Shown one piece after another: positions 47,401 to 60,215 of a stretch of 64,000 nt of DNA. Made by a program: the position numbers and the translations under genes. Within the stretch, counting starts at the first letter, position 1. The number at the start of each line of letters is the position of its first letter. The notes under the pieces are model-generated. The model was not told where the DNA came from and ran no database searches. It saw nothing but the letters and a program-made list of their open reading frames with translations. This stretch comes from Phragmites australis (lineage: Eukaryota > Streptophyta > Magnoliopsida > Poales > Poaceae), in the NCBI RefSeq assembly GCF_958298935.1, contig NC_084940.1:253001-317000 (forward strand). The letters run 5' to 3'.

Positions 47401-49563
47401 ATTTGTTGCTCTTCAGAGCTGACAATTGAAGCCGGTGCTGATGATCCATCCATAGTGTCCATATCCTTTAGACTTGATGAGGAGGATCCTGCATTGCTTG
47501 GGAGGCTGGAGTTCGGTGAGCAATTTCTTGGTGTCATACGAATCGAGTGCTGCGCTATAGGCGACATCCTCTCCGCGTTGTTTGCTATCAATCCTGACAA
47601 GGGGTAACTGACTGAGTTTGACCGTTGATGAAGGACTTGTTGATCAGGAGAGCTCATGTAACCAGGATGCCCTGGTGGCAGTGACACTGATCTTGCACGC
47701 AACTCGGATTCATCTGACAGAGTGCTTGCAGAACTGCTTCTAGGTGAATCTGCTTTTATTGAATCCAGATTGGCTTCCCTAAGAATGATGATGAACAACA
47801 AAGTTGTTTTATAGATTGCCTAAGAAATAGCAGTGGTTAGTTGCTTGAGTTGGCATGCATGAAAAGGGCTCATACCTAGTGCAAGCAAGAGACTCTTTGT
47901 AAATGAAGAAGATCTGGCAATACAGTTTGGCTTGTTGATGCACAATGGCTGCAACTTTTGACTTGGGTACCTGCCTCTTCCTGTTCATGAAATATTCATG
48001 GTCAACATAAAGAACTTAGTATTCTACGTTAAATGCAAGAGCTGACCTATAATTTGGCTTGGGTGATGATAACTACAAAATCATATTTCTCTTATTTGTA
48101 GTTTAATGGCATATACTGCTAACAAATATGCAAGAAGATTCATAAAAAATGAGAAATATGCAACAAACACAAGTGCTGAAATTTATTACAAAAGGGGTTG
48201 TTTTAGCCGGAGCCTGGAAGCATTGACTTGTTAGGTGTGAATGTTGTGAATCCTGATGCCTTTCTTGTACTCGTTAGCATGGCAAAGTGATAGATGCAGC
48301 AATTAACAAATTTACTTCTTAAAAGATGGTGTGTAATTACACAACTCAGATGGTGCTTTGATATCTAGAAACAATGCAGTTAAGAATAAATTATGTCTGA
48401 TTTATGACGAGTATTCAAGCAATCTACGATTAGTTGCATCTCTACATACGTTAAAGAAGATGTTCCCATGACAAGCTTTGTGATGCGATGCTGAGTAATT
48501 AGCTCTAGAATGCCATTTGCAGCATTGTTCTTCTCAATGACCAGTGTTTCAGCTTGCACCTGTAAATTTAATGTTTTAGTGAGATGACATGTAACAGAAA
48601 CACCTCCTGGTTAGTGAGAAAGTAAAAAATAGGAAATGCTGTATTAGCATTTTTCTTATGATTAGTTGATTGTATTATTTTTCAATGTACTTCACGTAAA
48701 TTGTTTTTCAACAAAATCCAACTGGGCCTGGCACAAAAAAAAGTTGTGGTAAGTTAAAACTCTGTCCTTTTTCCTCAGAGATACCTCCAAGTTGACCAGA
48801 GACCAGAGCTATTAATTAAGGAATGCTGAGAAGTAAATCTTTACAAATGACCTAAGAAAACTGACCTTCAGATAGAGCCTGCAGTAATCCATGTACTGGT
48901 TAAGAAGTGTGGTCATCTCCTCCTGTTCAATCTTCCTGTATGCTTTGAGTTCATTTTCTTCTAGCTGGCTTGCAGGAACCTTGCAAAATCCTGCACATAC
49001 GCCAACACTAGAGGTTAGAAAAGAGACCTGTATAGTAAGTTCATCTACATATAATCTTGTCACATATATGGCCTGCGTAGGTGAAACAACCAAGAGGAAA
49101 GATCAGGGAGACGTGGGTCAAATCGATTAAGCTTCCCATGGTGTAGATGATTTATCTCTGAACTGATTGCAAGGTTGACAGAAATAACAATTAGAGATTC
49201 GAAATAGTAACACATCCTTATCATCTTTGCGCAGCTGTTGATGAGATATTTGCAGATGACTCTCTGTTAACTATGCTATATAAAAGAGCAAGGGCCAAAC
49301 AATAAAGTTGATGCTGCTTTACCGCTCATAATCCTTTCGGCAGGTTGGTGGACATGCAGCAGGATAAGGTTGAGATCACCCAGGAGGCTGAGGCTCCGAG
49401 CCGCGCTGAGGTTGGACTTGCCGTCCTTGAAGTCCTTCCCAACCGCCACATAGAGCTTCCCGCCACCATCGTCGACGACGGCAGCCTCCTCGTCGATCTC
49501 TCGGAGGCTGGCACTCCTGCTAGTTCCGGTTGAGCGGCCGCTCCCTCCACGCATGAAGAACAT
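44431..49563 (-). CDS. Gene C: USP / coiled-coil / receptor-like kinase / U-box protein, 836 aa
   Basis: Exons on the minus strand: 49563..49323, 48990..48866, 48559..48450, 47980..47876, 47778..47394, 46580..46449, 46254..45784, 45706..44954, 44619..44431 (2511 nt, all GT-AG). Residues 1-195: USP-like domain (LYVAVGKDF, LILLHVHQPAERIMSG, KLVMGTSS, VPKSKVAAIVHQQ). Residues about 200-320: Ser-rich linker. Residues about 325-460: long coiled coil. Residues about 475-750: kinase with Lys507, HGDLK (Asp602) and DFG (620-622), but Ala492 as third loop glycine (GHGGCA) and Gly653 in place of the APE-region Glu (YMDPGY). Residues 770-836: U-box (MRDPHIAADGFTYEGEAI). This fits the plant PUB class combining kinase and ubiquitin-ligase modules; substrates are unknown. 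Confidence 0.92.
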
Positions 49564-50960
49564 CCTCTCCCTGCGTCAGGCTGAGTTGTGACGCCGGCAA
49601 TGAACCGCGCGCGGGCGCTGACCACTGCACAGCCATCCAGAGAAGAAGCAAGCTAATTAATTAAGCTATCTCTATATGAAGAAATATGATGCAGGAGGAT
49701 ATACTATACCCGTGTGGTTTCTTGCTGGTGGAGGCTAAGGCAACAACAGGCACGTAGAGGCAAGAATGATGCAACAAAAGGCCACTCCTGTCCTATCTGT
49801 GTGTCTGGCTGGGAGAGCTCCATGCTTTTCTCAGCCTGGCGTTTGGATTCATCGTACTGTCACAAAATCAAGAGCAAGCACTGCACTTTGGCCGTGGATT
49901 TCTCTTAAGCTACCTCCAGCGATAAACAAATTAATGGATCTCTGCATGCAGGCCCTTTCCGACACGAAGATATTATATGGGGAAGGAATTCGTGAGAATC
50001 GAAGACAGTTTCGGAGAAGTTTCCTGGTATATATATATTTATATATTTGAGTCTTATTGGCCTCTCGTCTCAATCAACAATATGGTACGACGACGTGGTT
50101 TGGTTTGGTTTGGTTTGGATCCATCTTGTTGCACAGCCGGACACTTGGAATATACCTTGCTCTGGTCATTCACTGATCTACTCGATCTCTCTCCTGGCTC
50201 TTGGGTGTCTTGTGCAGCTTTCAAATGATCTCATCCGATCCAGCCTTGACAAAAAGGAAACATGCATGCATCTCACGTTCTTGCCTTGGTGACCGCACGT
50301 CTTCCGAGGCCACTGGTAATAACAAAATGAAAGACTTAAGCCCTAGCCTGCGTGTTGCGCAAGGTCAACCTTTGAATCTCTAACCTTTGTAAAACTGCAA
50401 GGCAACGCCGCATTGGAATGCATATAAATATACGTGTTTTTATATGATGAAGCTAGGAACGCTTCTTTGTTAATAGTGTGTTGCAGTTGTTTAATGGTGT
50501 GGAGAAATGGTATATCCGATGACGATGCCATGCCTCTACACACAGGTGAGTACATATTGAAACCGAAGCATACATATTATTAGCTTTTGTTTCGTACACT
50601 AGGGCCCTATATCGCATACACTAAGGATACAGTTAGCATTTTCTATTTGTCTAGTTCTAGCTAGGGAGAACCAAGTACTGGTTTGGTAGTTGTATCCCCT
50701 ATTTATTAGGGATTAAACTCTATGTTTGCTTCTTATATGTCTCATAAAAGTGAAGTTTTCTTTCAGTGTTAGATGATGTATCATCGATAATGAGATGCAT
50801 GTGGTAACTTTGTTAATCTTCAAACTCAGCATCTCCATTCTTTAGTAGATATTGTGTGAGTATGAGTGTGCGTTTACGAATGATAGCTCCAATGCGTCAA
50901 AAGGAGAGGAGAGACATATATATTTTTTCACACAGGAGGCCCATATATATAGATGCTTGG
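49564..50960. promoter_or_regulatory. Upstream region of gene C
   Basis: Probable leader and promoter of gene C. A GT-rich TTGGTTTGGTTTGG stretch lies at about 50096-50118. No coding gene was found; short open frames lack any family signature. Confidence 0.3.
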
Positions 50961-50966
50961 CTTGTA

Positions 50967-51216
50967 CTCCCTCCTATCCTAAATACGTTTTGATTAAGAT
51001 CCAGTTAAACTTTTAAAATTTTAACTGTCAGTAGCTTTCAAAATATTTAGTTTGAAAACATAAAAATCATACAAGCAGATTTATCTTAAAAATACTTTCA
51101 TAATATTATATTTTTCTTAAATATTATAATTATATTCTAATAGAAAATAGTAGTCAAAGTTATAGGTAAAAAAACCGTAAAAAATAAAAAATATTATATA
51201 TTTTAACCGGATGGAG
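50967..51216. mobile_element. Stowaway-like (Tc1/Mariner) MITE
   Basis: Begins CTCCCTCCTATCCTAAATAC and ends ACCGGATGGAG, flanked by TA at 50965-50966 and 51217-51218. The 250-bp AT-rich interior is typical of the grass CTCCCTCC family and has no coding capacity. Confidence 0.75.
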
Positions 51217-51218
51217 TA

Positions 51219-52905
51219 GATTATTGTCATGCATGCATCTTCCAGATGAAGCAACGGCGTCTTGCGTTTTGCCGACATTGCATATGACGTAGCCGACAAA
51301 TTATATCATCTGACCGAAACGAGAATGGTCTGGCTTGAGCTGTTAGTCATCTGCAATATCTGCAGGCCAAGGAAACGACCAATCGATATAGATTTTACTC
51401 GAGAGTGATACATATAATATTGACCTGACGGCGGACGGGTATAGATCATGCATGCATTTCGATCGGTATACATCCTCTCGTCCCCTCCCCTCCCCTCCTT
51501 AGTTAATTCGGTCAGTCAGTTAGTCAGTCCTTGGCCTTCAAACTTCATCTAGAACAGAAATGACCTCATGCAAGGAAGTACTGTACCACACGACGACTTG
51601 ACTGATAAAATTCGATCGCTAGCTGGTCGGTCGTCGTCTGCATACACGCACAATGTACTGTATGCCAAATATATTCTTCATCGGCAACTTAATTTGACTT
51701 CATCATTGTACTTACCGACGTGTCGTTGACTACATTTACTGTCCCGGTCCTTCACAGGATTACAGGAGTAGCAATTGCATTAATTGAGTGACGCCTACCG
51801 GTCACCCACGCCGCCGTCGGCGAGTTTCGCTTCGCCGTGTTTTCTTCAACTGATCGACCTTGCCTCTGATCAAAACCAAGTGAAATAGAATCCTACTGGA
51901 GAGCACGTCCTGTGCTTGTCTCGTCGCCAACGCCTTGCTCTCATGCTAAAGACTTCATTTGATTGGTTCGTATGAACCATCCTCGCTGGATTGCCGAAAT
52001 TGTAGTGGCCCGTCACACGGCCGGTTTTATCGCCGCCTGCAAACTCCGTTTTGCCGCTGACATTTCCAAGCCATCGCCTCTCATCACCGGATGCCTTAAT
52101 TTCTTCTGTTCCTCTTTTGTTTTGCTTAGTCGCTCCCAGCACCTCTGTACAATTTCCAGATCAACAAACTCTATAGTATGTCTGCTATAGAATTTGGTAT
52201 AGTTCGTTTATATGTATTCATTTTCTTTTGTTATATAAAAGAGGAGGATCCTGTTTGTAAAAGGAGAGATTCTGTAACCAGTTAACATAGGACTATTATC
52301 TCACAGGAGATATAAACCTGAATAAATTCTCGTGTTCTCGTGTCCATCCAATCACACCATAAAGAAATACCGATCAATGCGTCCGTCGTCCGGTACACCT
52401 CGGATTCATTGTCAAAGATCATCCCCTGACAAGCTTGAATCAAGGTTAAGGAGAATTATAACCGGTATTGACTGTTTAGTGGTAAAACATGGACTTAGGG
52501 AGGAAAGAATAATGGACTTTTTTCTATTATATTTGACTGGTATTATCCTTTTTTTTTCAACCTCAACACCGGATATAAGTTGTAGTATTTAAGCTCACAT
52601 CACACTCAATACATGTTCATACCTACATACATTTTAACCTACAATCTATACACACATGCTTTACCGAAGAGATAAGAAAGCCTCCAGCTCAGTAAACGAT
52701 GGGCACGTTACGCTCCTATTACGATCCAATGACACTTTAAACTCTTTGAAAAAATTCCATCTAAAAATAAATCCCTTTCTTTATAAAAGGTACGAGAGGC
52801 CGATGTAGAACGCCCGACCCGACCGCTCACAACAAGAGGTGAAAGCTGGTTGGCGTGATAAGGTCCATTAGGAACGCAATAAAGCCATCTCCTCCATATC
52901 CATAT
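51219..52905. other. Intergenic sequence, no gene seen
   Basis: Mixed AT-rich sequence with a short GC-rich patch at about 51790-52090. Open frames there have no recognisable domain. The right end grades into the CPSF100 promoter. Confidence 0.35.
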
Positions 52906-52910
52906 CTATA

Positions 52911-52982
52911 TGGGCTATTGGGCCAAACTGTCGGCCCATGAAAATTGGAGAAAGCCCAGTTACACTTAATGCACCCGGCCCA
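52911..52982. promoter_or_regulatory. Cluster of five site II (TGGGCC/T) motifs upstream of CPSF100
   Basis: TGGGCT at 52911, TGGGCC at 52919, GGCCCA at 52933, AGCCCA at 52953 and GGCCCA at 52977, five motifs within 72 bp and about 120-195 bp before the start codon. Site II elements are bound by TCP-family factors and mark promoters of plant housekeeping and growth genes. Confidence 0.7.
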
Positions 52983-53104
52983 TAAGGAAGGAAGGAAAAG
53001 GAAGGCAGGGTCGCTTCCCATCCGACTCCAAGAGGTAGATATCTCCACCCGAAGCCTCCGACTCCGCTCGCCGCGCCGCCGGCCAAGTGGGTCGATCAGA
53101 GCAG

Positions 53105-56100
53105 ATGGGGACGTCGGTGCAGGTGACGCCGCTGAGCGGGGCCTACGGAGAGGGCCCCCTGTGCTACCTCCTCGCCGTCGACGGCTTCCGCTTCCTCCTC
53201 GACTGCGGCTGGACCGACCTCTGCGACCCCTCCCAGCTCCAACCCCTCGCCAAGTACGCTGTTACTTCCACCAATCGCGCCACGCTGCTTGCCTCAATTC
53301 TCTCGATGCTGGTGTGTTCGTGGGAGTGGTTGCCCAGCTGTGCCCCGGCGCCACCTCTCAGGTCATCCCTTCGACGAGGTGCCAGAGTAGACGCGCTGCG
53401 CTCAGATGGGCTTGCCCGACGCAATGCACACCACCTATTTGTTAAAAAAAGTTTCCTACATACGGAGAGTGGAAAAGGTGCTCACTGTTTGGTGCCTGCC
53501 AGTAGAGGGACGGTATCTGGTGGCTTCACGTCTTAGGGTTTTGTGTGCTGCAACGAACATGAGCTTGAGCTTGTTTGCGCAATTGACTGGATGGGAATGC
53601 ATTCGTGGTTGTTTGTTTGTGGATGAATGTTCATCAACACATGTCCATTCGTACATACGTGCATCAAGGTGCAGGGGTGTGTGCATACCATCTATTGCTC
53701 AACGGCCTATTCTTTATGCATCATCTTATGCGCCTAAGGTGTAGTCTTGTATACTTGGTGTTTATGTGTCTGGTCGTTCCTATTGGTTTCTTGTAAGAGG
53801 ATGCAAATATGTGTTTGATGATGTGACAAAGTATAACTTCCCCTGTGTAAACTTTGGCCTCCCTGTATTCTGCCGTGCCAATTGTCAGGGGATAGCACAG
53901 CCTACGATTTACATACTTATCTTTCATTTTCCTGGCAGAGAAATTGCTTCTGTTCATTTGCAATAATGACAGGGCAATGTTACATGAATTTTAGTAGCGA
54001 TTATTTAATTCGTTTTCAGCAAACATTTCTTTTTCTATTGTTTTAAATGTCTAGAATTCATTTGTTATTCGTCTGTTTTACTTTATACATCTTACAAATG
54101 CAAGAATGCACTCCTCCACGTTTCTTTCCAAAATCTTCAAACAATAGTTGAGTAAAGGAAATACTTTCCATCTCTGCATAATGATATATGCTACTGCTGT
54201 CAATATGCATATTATCATCGAAGCAAATTGAATATTAGTTTTGAATTACATTCATAAGATCATTTTATGTCTTTCAGGGTTGCATCAACAATAGATGCGG
54301 TTCTTTTGTCACATCCTGATATCATGCATCTAGGAGCTTTGCCCTATGCTATGAAACATCTTGGACTCTCTGCACCAGTATATGCGACAGAACCTGTGTT
54401 TAGACTTGGCCTTTTGACCATGTATGATCATTTTCTATCTCGATGGGTAAGCTTCTTGGTGCCCATTATTTTCAAAATGTTCACTCTTCAACCAATTAAA
54501 AAGAAAGCTGGACTCCGTTTTGTAGTTTATATTTGTTCATAGACTCATAGTGGACCCTTACTACTTTTAATCTTCTTTGCAGCAAATCTCAGACTTTGAT
54601 TTGTTTACTTTGGATGATGTTGATGCTGCATTCCAAAATGTTGTGAGATTAAAATACTCACAAAATTACCTTCTGAATGGTCAGTAGGATCATGCTGAAA
54701 TAAATCATTTTAGCATGCTACACTGTCTCCGCTCACATACTATTTCTTGGCAGATAAAGGAGAAGGAATAGTTATTGCTCCACACGTGGCTGGGCATCTT
54801 TTGGGGGGCACAGTATGGAAGATAACAAAAGATGGGGAGGATGTTGTGTATGCTGTTGACTTCAACCATCGGAAAGAGAGGTTAGATCCTCTCGTGTTTT
54901 TCCAGTACAAATTTAGTGGTCTGTTTTGCATAAACAACTAAGATTATTGTATTTTTCCAGGCATTTGAATGGTACCGTTCTTGGATCTTTTGTGCGGCCA
55001 GCCGTTCTGATAACTGATGCTTACAATGCTTTGAACAATCAGGGCTACAAAAGGCAGCAGGATCAAGATTTCATTGGTACAACACTCAGCACTGGACTTG
55101 CTTTTATTATTCTGTTTCTTTAGATTTTTGCAGTTTCAATAGCATTCCTAAGTGCTAGCTTCTACCTTTTGTCATCTCATGATGAAGTCTCATGGTTAGA
55201 TGTGTTTACCACCAAACTTGATATTGTTACCGTAATGATGTGTTATTTACCGTTTATTTTTTATATGTGATGCATCCTAGCCACTGGGTTGTCTAATTCC
55301 ATCGTGTTTCATGCAGATTCATTAGTTAAAGTTCTAGCAGGTGGTGGAAGTGTGTTACTTCCTGTTGATACGGCTGGTAGAGTGTTGGAACTTCTTTTGA
55401 TATTGGACAAGGTGAAATCTCTGATATTATTGTTGGACTCTGTATTCCTTATTTCAATAATGTGCTAACATCTTTTCTTGATATGTTGCAGTACTGGGAT
55501 CAACGGCGTTTGGTGTACCCTATCTACTTTCTGACAAATGTTTCTACAAGTACTGTCGACTATGTCAAGAGTTTTCTTGAATGGATGGGCGATCAGATTT
55601 CAAAATCTTTTGAATACAATAGAGACAATGCCTTCTTGTTAAAGTATGACCTCACTATTTATGTTCAAAGATTAATCCTTTCCCTTACTTACATCTCATG
55701 TTGTCACAGTTTATTATGTCTCATTTGACTTGCTCTGTTATGAGAATTCTATCATTTGATCCATAATAAGTATCTTTTTTAATCAATGCCGCACTTCAGA
55801 TGTTAGATATTTTATTTCAATTGAACAGTTTTTTTATAAGTAAGTTGAAGTCCATCTGATTCTATCATTTACAGCTGCTGATGTTTCTATGTTGTAGAAA
55901 GATCACACTGATAATTAACAAAGAAGAGCTTGAGAAATTGGGAGATGCTCCAAAGGTTAGGGTAACATATTTCTCTGTTCTCTACCATACTGTTGGAACC
56001 TTGAAGTTAACAATTATTTAGCAGGTGGTTCTGGCATCCATGGCAAGTTTGGAGGTTGGCTTTTCTCATGACATATTTGTTGACATGGCAAATGAAGCGA

Positions 56101-59100
56101 GGAATCTAGTGCTCTTTACTGAGAAGGGACAGGTACATTTCTGTGTGCAGCCTATAACACTATATAGATAAGTTACTCTTGTCATCAATCTTCACATGTT
56201 TTTAGTAGTTAGCAATCTGAAATGACTTGTTACAGGAACTATTTAAGTTTCTAAATTATGACTGCTAACAGGACTTGCCCACACTTATTTGGAAATTTCA
56301 GATATTAAAAAGATGAAGAATTTGCTCTTAAAGTGAAGAGAACATGAACTGAAGGAGCCAAGGGGTTATAACAAACTAGATGCTAAATAAAAAAAATTGT
56401 AAACTTGTGGAGCAAAATGTAAATGATTATCAAGCCTCGCTTCCATAAAATTACCAGTCTTCTTTATCTTAATGTTCTTTTCTCTTATAAGCATAATTGT
56501 TGCGTCATATATCTATCTTTCTACAACTATCTGACTAGAAAATATTTGCTCTCCAGTTTGGGACACTTGCTCGCATGCTTCAAGTGGACCCACCGCCTAA
56601 AGCTGTAAAGGTCACTATGAGCAAGCGAATTCCTTTGGTGGGTGATGAGCTAAAAGCTTATGAAGAGGAACAGGAACGGATAAAAAAGGAAGAAGCGCTA
56701 AAGGCTAGCCTTGTCAAAGAAGAGGAACTGAAGGCTTCTCATGGATCGAATGCAAAGGCTTCTGATCCAATGGTCATTGATTCAAGCTCATCTCGTAAAT
56801 CGTCCAATGGTATGATACGGCTAAAGAATTTTTGTGAACTTTGCTGGTCAATCTCCTTTAGAACTTACCACACATGCAGTCTTAAATATGGCGATCTTCT
56901 GATAACCAGTTCTAGAGTATACTAGCTGTTTCTCTGACTCTGTTCTACTTTTTTCTGCATGCTTTATGCATTGACCTGATTAAGTTCAATATTCCTTTTT
57001 ATGACTGTTATATATATCGAAGTAGCCAAGATGAGGCTTATGCTAACATATCTGTTGTTCCATTTAGTTACCCAAACTTGTTTTATACTGTAAGGTTTTT
57101 ACTATCTGATGTGATATGTTATGCGTAGTTGACTATCCTTCTTTATTTTGTGGTACTACCAGCTGGTTCACATTTTGGTGGGAACATTGATATTCTCATT
57201 GATGGATTTGTCCCTCCATCAACCAGTGTTGCTCCAATGTTTCCCTTCTTTGAAAATACTGCTGAATGGGATGACTTCGGTGAGGTCATTAATCCTGATG
57301 ATTATATGATGAAACAAGAAGAAATGGATAATACTCTGATGCTTGTAAGTTTGTTTATGCACCCTCTATTCCTCTTGAGTTTTGACTATTGAGCATTTGT
57401 AAATGACCTAGTCGTCATATATTGCTTTTGTTCATTACTTAAGTTGAATGCCTGGCTCAGGTGGTTCTGCTGAATTATACTTCAGTCGTTTCTTTGGAGC
57501 ATATTAGCCAACTCTGTGCTTCCTTTGTGATAACTCAAAGATGCTTTAAATGATAACTGGAAATACATGAAACCATCGTTGCCATCTTCGGACTAAGACT
57601 AAACTCTGTTATTCATTCTAACTCTGTTATTCATTCTAGGTTCTTAAGTGCATGTTTTTTTCAGGGTCCTGGAGATGGTTTAGATGGTAAGATTGATGAG
57701 GGCTCAGCGCGCCTGCTCCTTGATTCATCACCCTCAAAAGTTATTTCCAATGAGATGACTGTAAGTTTTTCCCCTTTGTTTTCTTTCATTAGTCTCTCCA
57801 TCAGTCGCAGAGCTAGCTGCATCTCTATATCCAGATTGAAATTTTACATGTGCTCTGGTATACTCAACAAAATTTCAGGTTCAAGTGAAATGCTCGTTGG
57901 TTTATATGGACTTTGAAGGTCGCTCTGATGGGCGTTCCGTAAAATCAGTTATTGCTCATGTGGCTCCACTGAAACTTGTATGTGACTTTAATTGGAAATA
58001 TTCTTTAGCCTGCATGGTTTAGATTTTACAGTTTTGATAAAGAATGCTCCTTTTCCGGAGCTTATTCTTTTTGCGTGCATGCAGTTTATCCTTCCCCATA
58101 GTTAAATATCTTTTGGAGTTCTCCCCAAGCCCATGTACTGAAATATCTGTGGTACTGACACCAAAGATAGTAGATTATGTCAATCTAATATATTTCTATT
58201 CATTTTTGTTCGGGTTGACATGCCACTGCAGAACTTTATTTATTTAAATTGCAAGTGTCTGTTGCTTCTTGTATTGATATAGTTAGAACAAGATTTGAGT
58301 GACCTGCAATTGTTAAGCTTATGGACAGTGGTTGCGTTGCACATAGAAAGTTGTTATCTCGTACTGAAGTATGTACGACTTTGCAGGTTCTGGTGCATGG
58401 ATCAGCGGAAGCTACTGAACATTTGAAAATGCATTGTGCGAAGAATTCAGACTTGCATGTGTATGCTCCTCAGATTGAGGAAACAATTGATGTAACATCA
58501 GATTTATGTGCTTATAAGGTTCGTATTTTAATTGCAAAACCTCTCTTAATGTACTAAGTTGAACTTTGCTTAGGAGGTCATGAAGGTCAGGCAACCTAAT
58601 ATATTAATGTGCTACTTCGGATCTGATGGGTGGAACAGATAGAGGCGAAACCGAATACCTGTCATTTACCAATCACTTAAATTCACTTAAGTTATGCACC
58701 ATTATGATCTTTTTTCGGGCAGCAATACTAACCTTGTGCGTATGCCATTATTTGTTAATCTAGGAGCCCGAGTTCCTGACATAACTATGTCATTTACCAT
58801 TTGTATATTGCATATTCGCACAACCTTCCACTTGTTAACTTGTAACATTTGTGCTATCATGTTACCTCAGGTACAACTTTCGGAGAAGTTAATGAGTAAC
58901 ATCATTTCTAAGAAGGTATGAGCAATATTTCCCTGAATTATTATATTTCATTCTTTCTTTCTATTGCTTTTAACAAATACCAATTCTTCAGAGATATTTA
59001 ACAACAATATAATGGTCCAAGTTCTCGTTTTGTATAGTTTAGCCCCTAGACTAAGCCAGGCGTTCACAACCCATTCATATTCCATTAAAAGGCATATTTT

Positions 59101-60215
59101 ATAGAGAAAATGCCCTTGCAAAATTGCGAGTTCTAAAAAAATGCACTGGAACTTTGCCTCCTAAAAGTGACGCTGTGAACTGTCGATATTCTAAAAAAAT
59201 GCCACTCCCTTCCTTGTATGGTGTTTGTTTATTTTAGAGTGTTTCTTATATTGATTTCTTACTGTGCAGTCAGTTGCTAGCCGTAAATAATATTGAACCA
59301 GTTGAATCCATTAGTCTACTTTATAGGCCTTGCATGCGAAAAAGTTGTCCATTTACCGTAAGAACCCACCTAGATTCAGCCGGTACTTATAGATTTTTTT
59401 AGAAAAGTAACCACGTTTTTCATCCTTGAAACTTAAATGAAAACACTTTGCTTTGTTATACGTATTTACTTCACTATGAGCCATCTTTATGGAATCGCTA
59501 ACATTAACATGGTCTGCAGTTGGGTGAGCATGAAATTGCTTGGGTAGATGCAGAAATTGGAAAAGAAGATGAGAAGCTTATTTTGCTTCCCCCGTCGTCA
59601 ATACAACCACCCCACAAGTCAGTTCTTGTTGGCGATCTAAAATTGGCTGATTTTAAACAATTCCTGGCAGATAAAGGTTTGCAGGTAGGTTTATTTTTGT
59701 TGCTATGGTGCTGATCATATTGCATTCCTGAGTCTTCGATCGTTCACTGTACCTAGAAGGGCATTACCTGAGCTTCAGTGAACATGACGAATATTTTAGA
59801 TGGCACTTGTTAGGAGCATTACCTTACGTAGGATTTTTGGGTGGCTAATGTTAAGTGGGCAGGGCTAACTAATCTCTGTCGATGTATTGTGAAGCCATCG
59901 ACATTCATTGCTAAGAGAAGCCTTGGTGCAGGTTGAATTTGCTGGTGGTGCTTTACGGTGTGGCGAAAACATCACGGTGCGCAAGATTGGTGATTCTAGC
60001 CAAAAGGTAACTAGTGGGACTAGCATCCATCTAGGAGCATAGTTGCATGTAGAGAAGATCGGTTGGCCTGACGCATGACTTACACGGCTATACGCATACA
60101 TGACGTTGCATTGCAGGGCGGCACGGGTTGTCAGCAGATCGTCATCGAGGGGCCGCTATGCGAGGACTATTACAAGATCCGCGAGCTTCTTTATTCCCAG
60201 TTCTACTTGCTGTGA
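53105..60215 (+). CDS. CPSF100: Cleavage and polyadenylation specificity factor 100-kDa subunit, 738 aa
   Basis: Exons: 53105..53253, 54278..54446, 54583..54679, 54754..54880, 54961..55076, 55317..55411, 55492..55643, 55898..55955, 56025..56132, 56557..56809, 57163..57344, 57665..57760, 57879..57977, 58387..58518, 58871..58915, 59520..59684, 59932..60006, 60117..60215 (2217 nt; all GT-AG, every phase consistent). The 738-aa length is the family size. Starts [20 protein letters not shown] with a metallo-beta-lactamase fold, beta-CASP region and conserved C-terminal block. The zinc motif HxHxDH of the nuclease CPSF73 is changed to HPDIMH, so this subunit is expected to be catalytically inactive and to act as CPSF73's partner in pre-mRNA 3'-end cleavage in the nucleus. 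A Lys/Glu-rich coil lies at about 395-420. Introns carry no obvious insertions. Confidence 0.97.
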
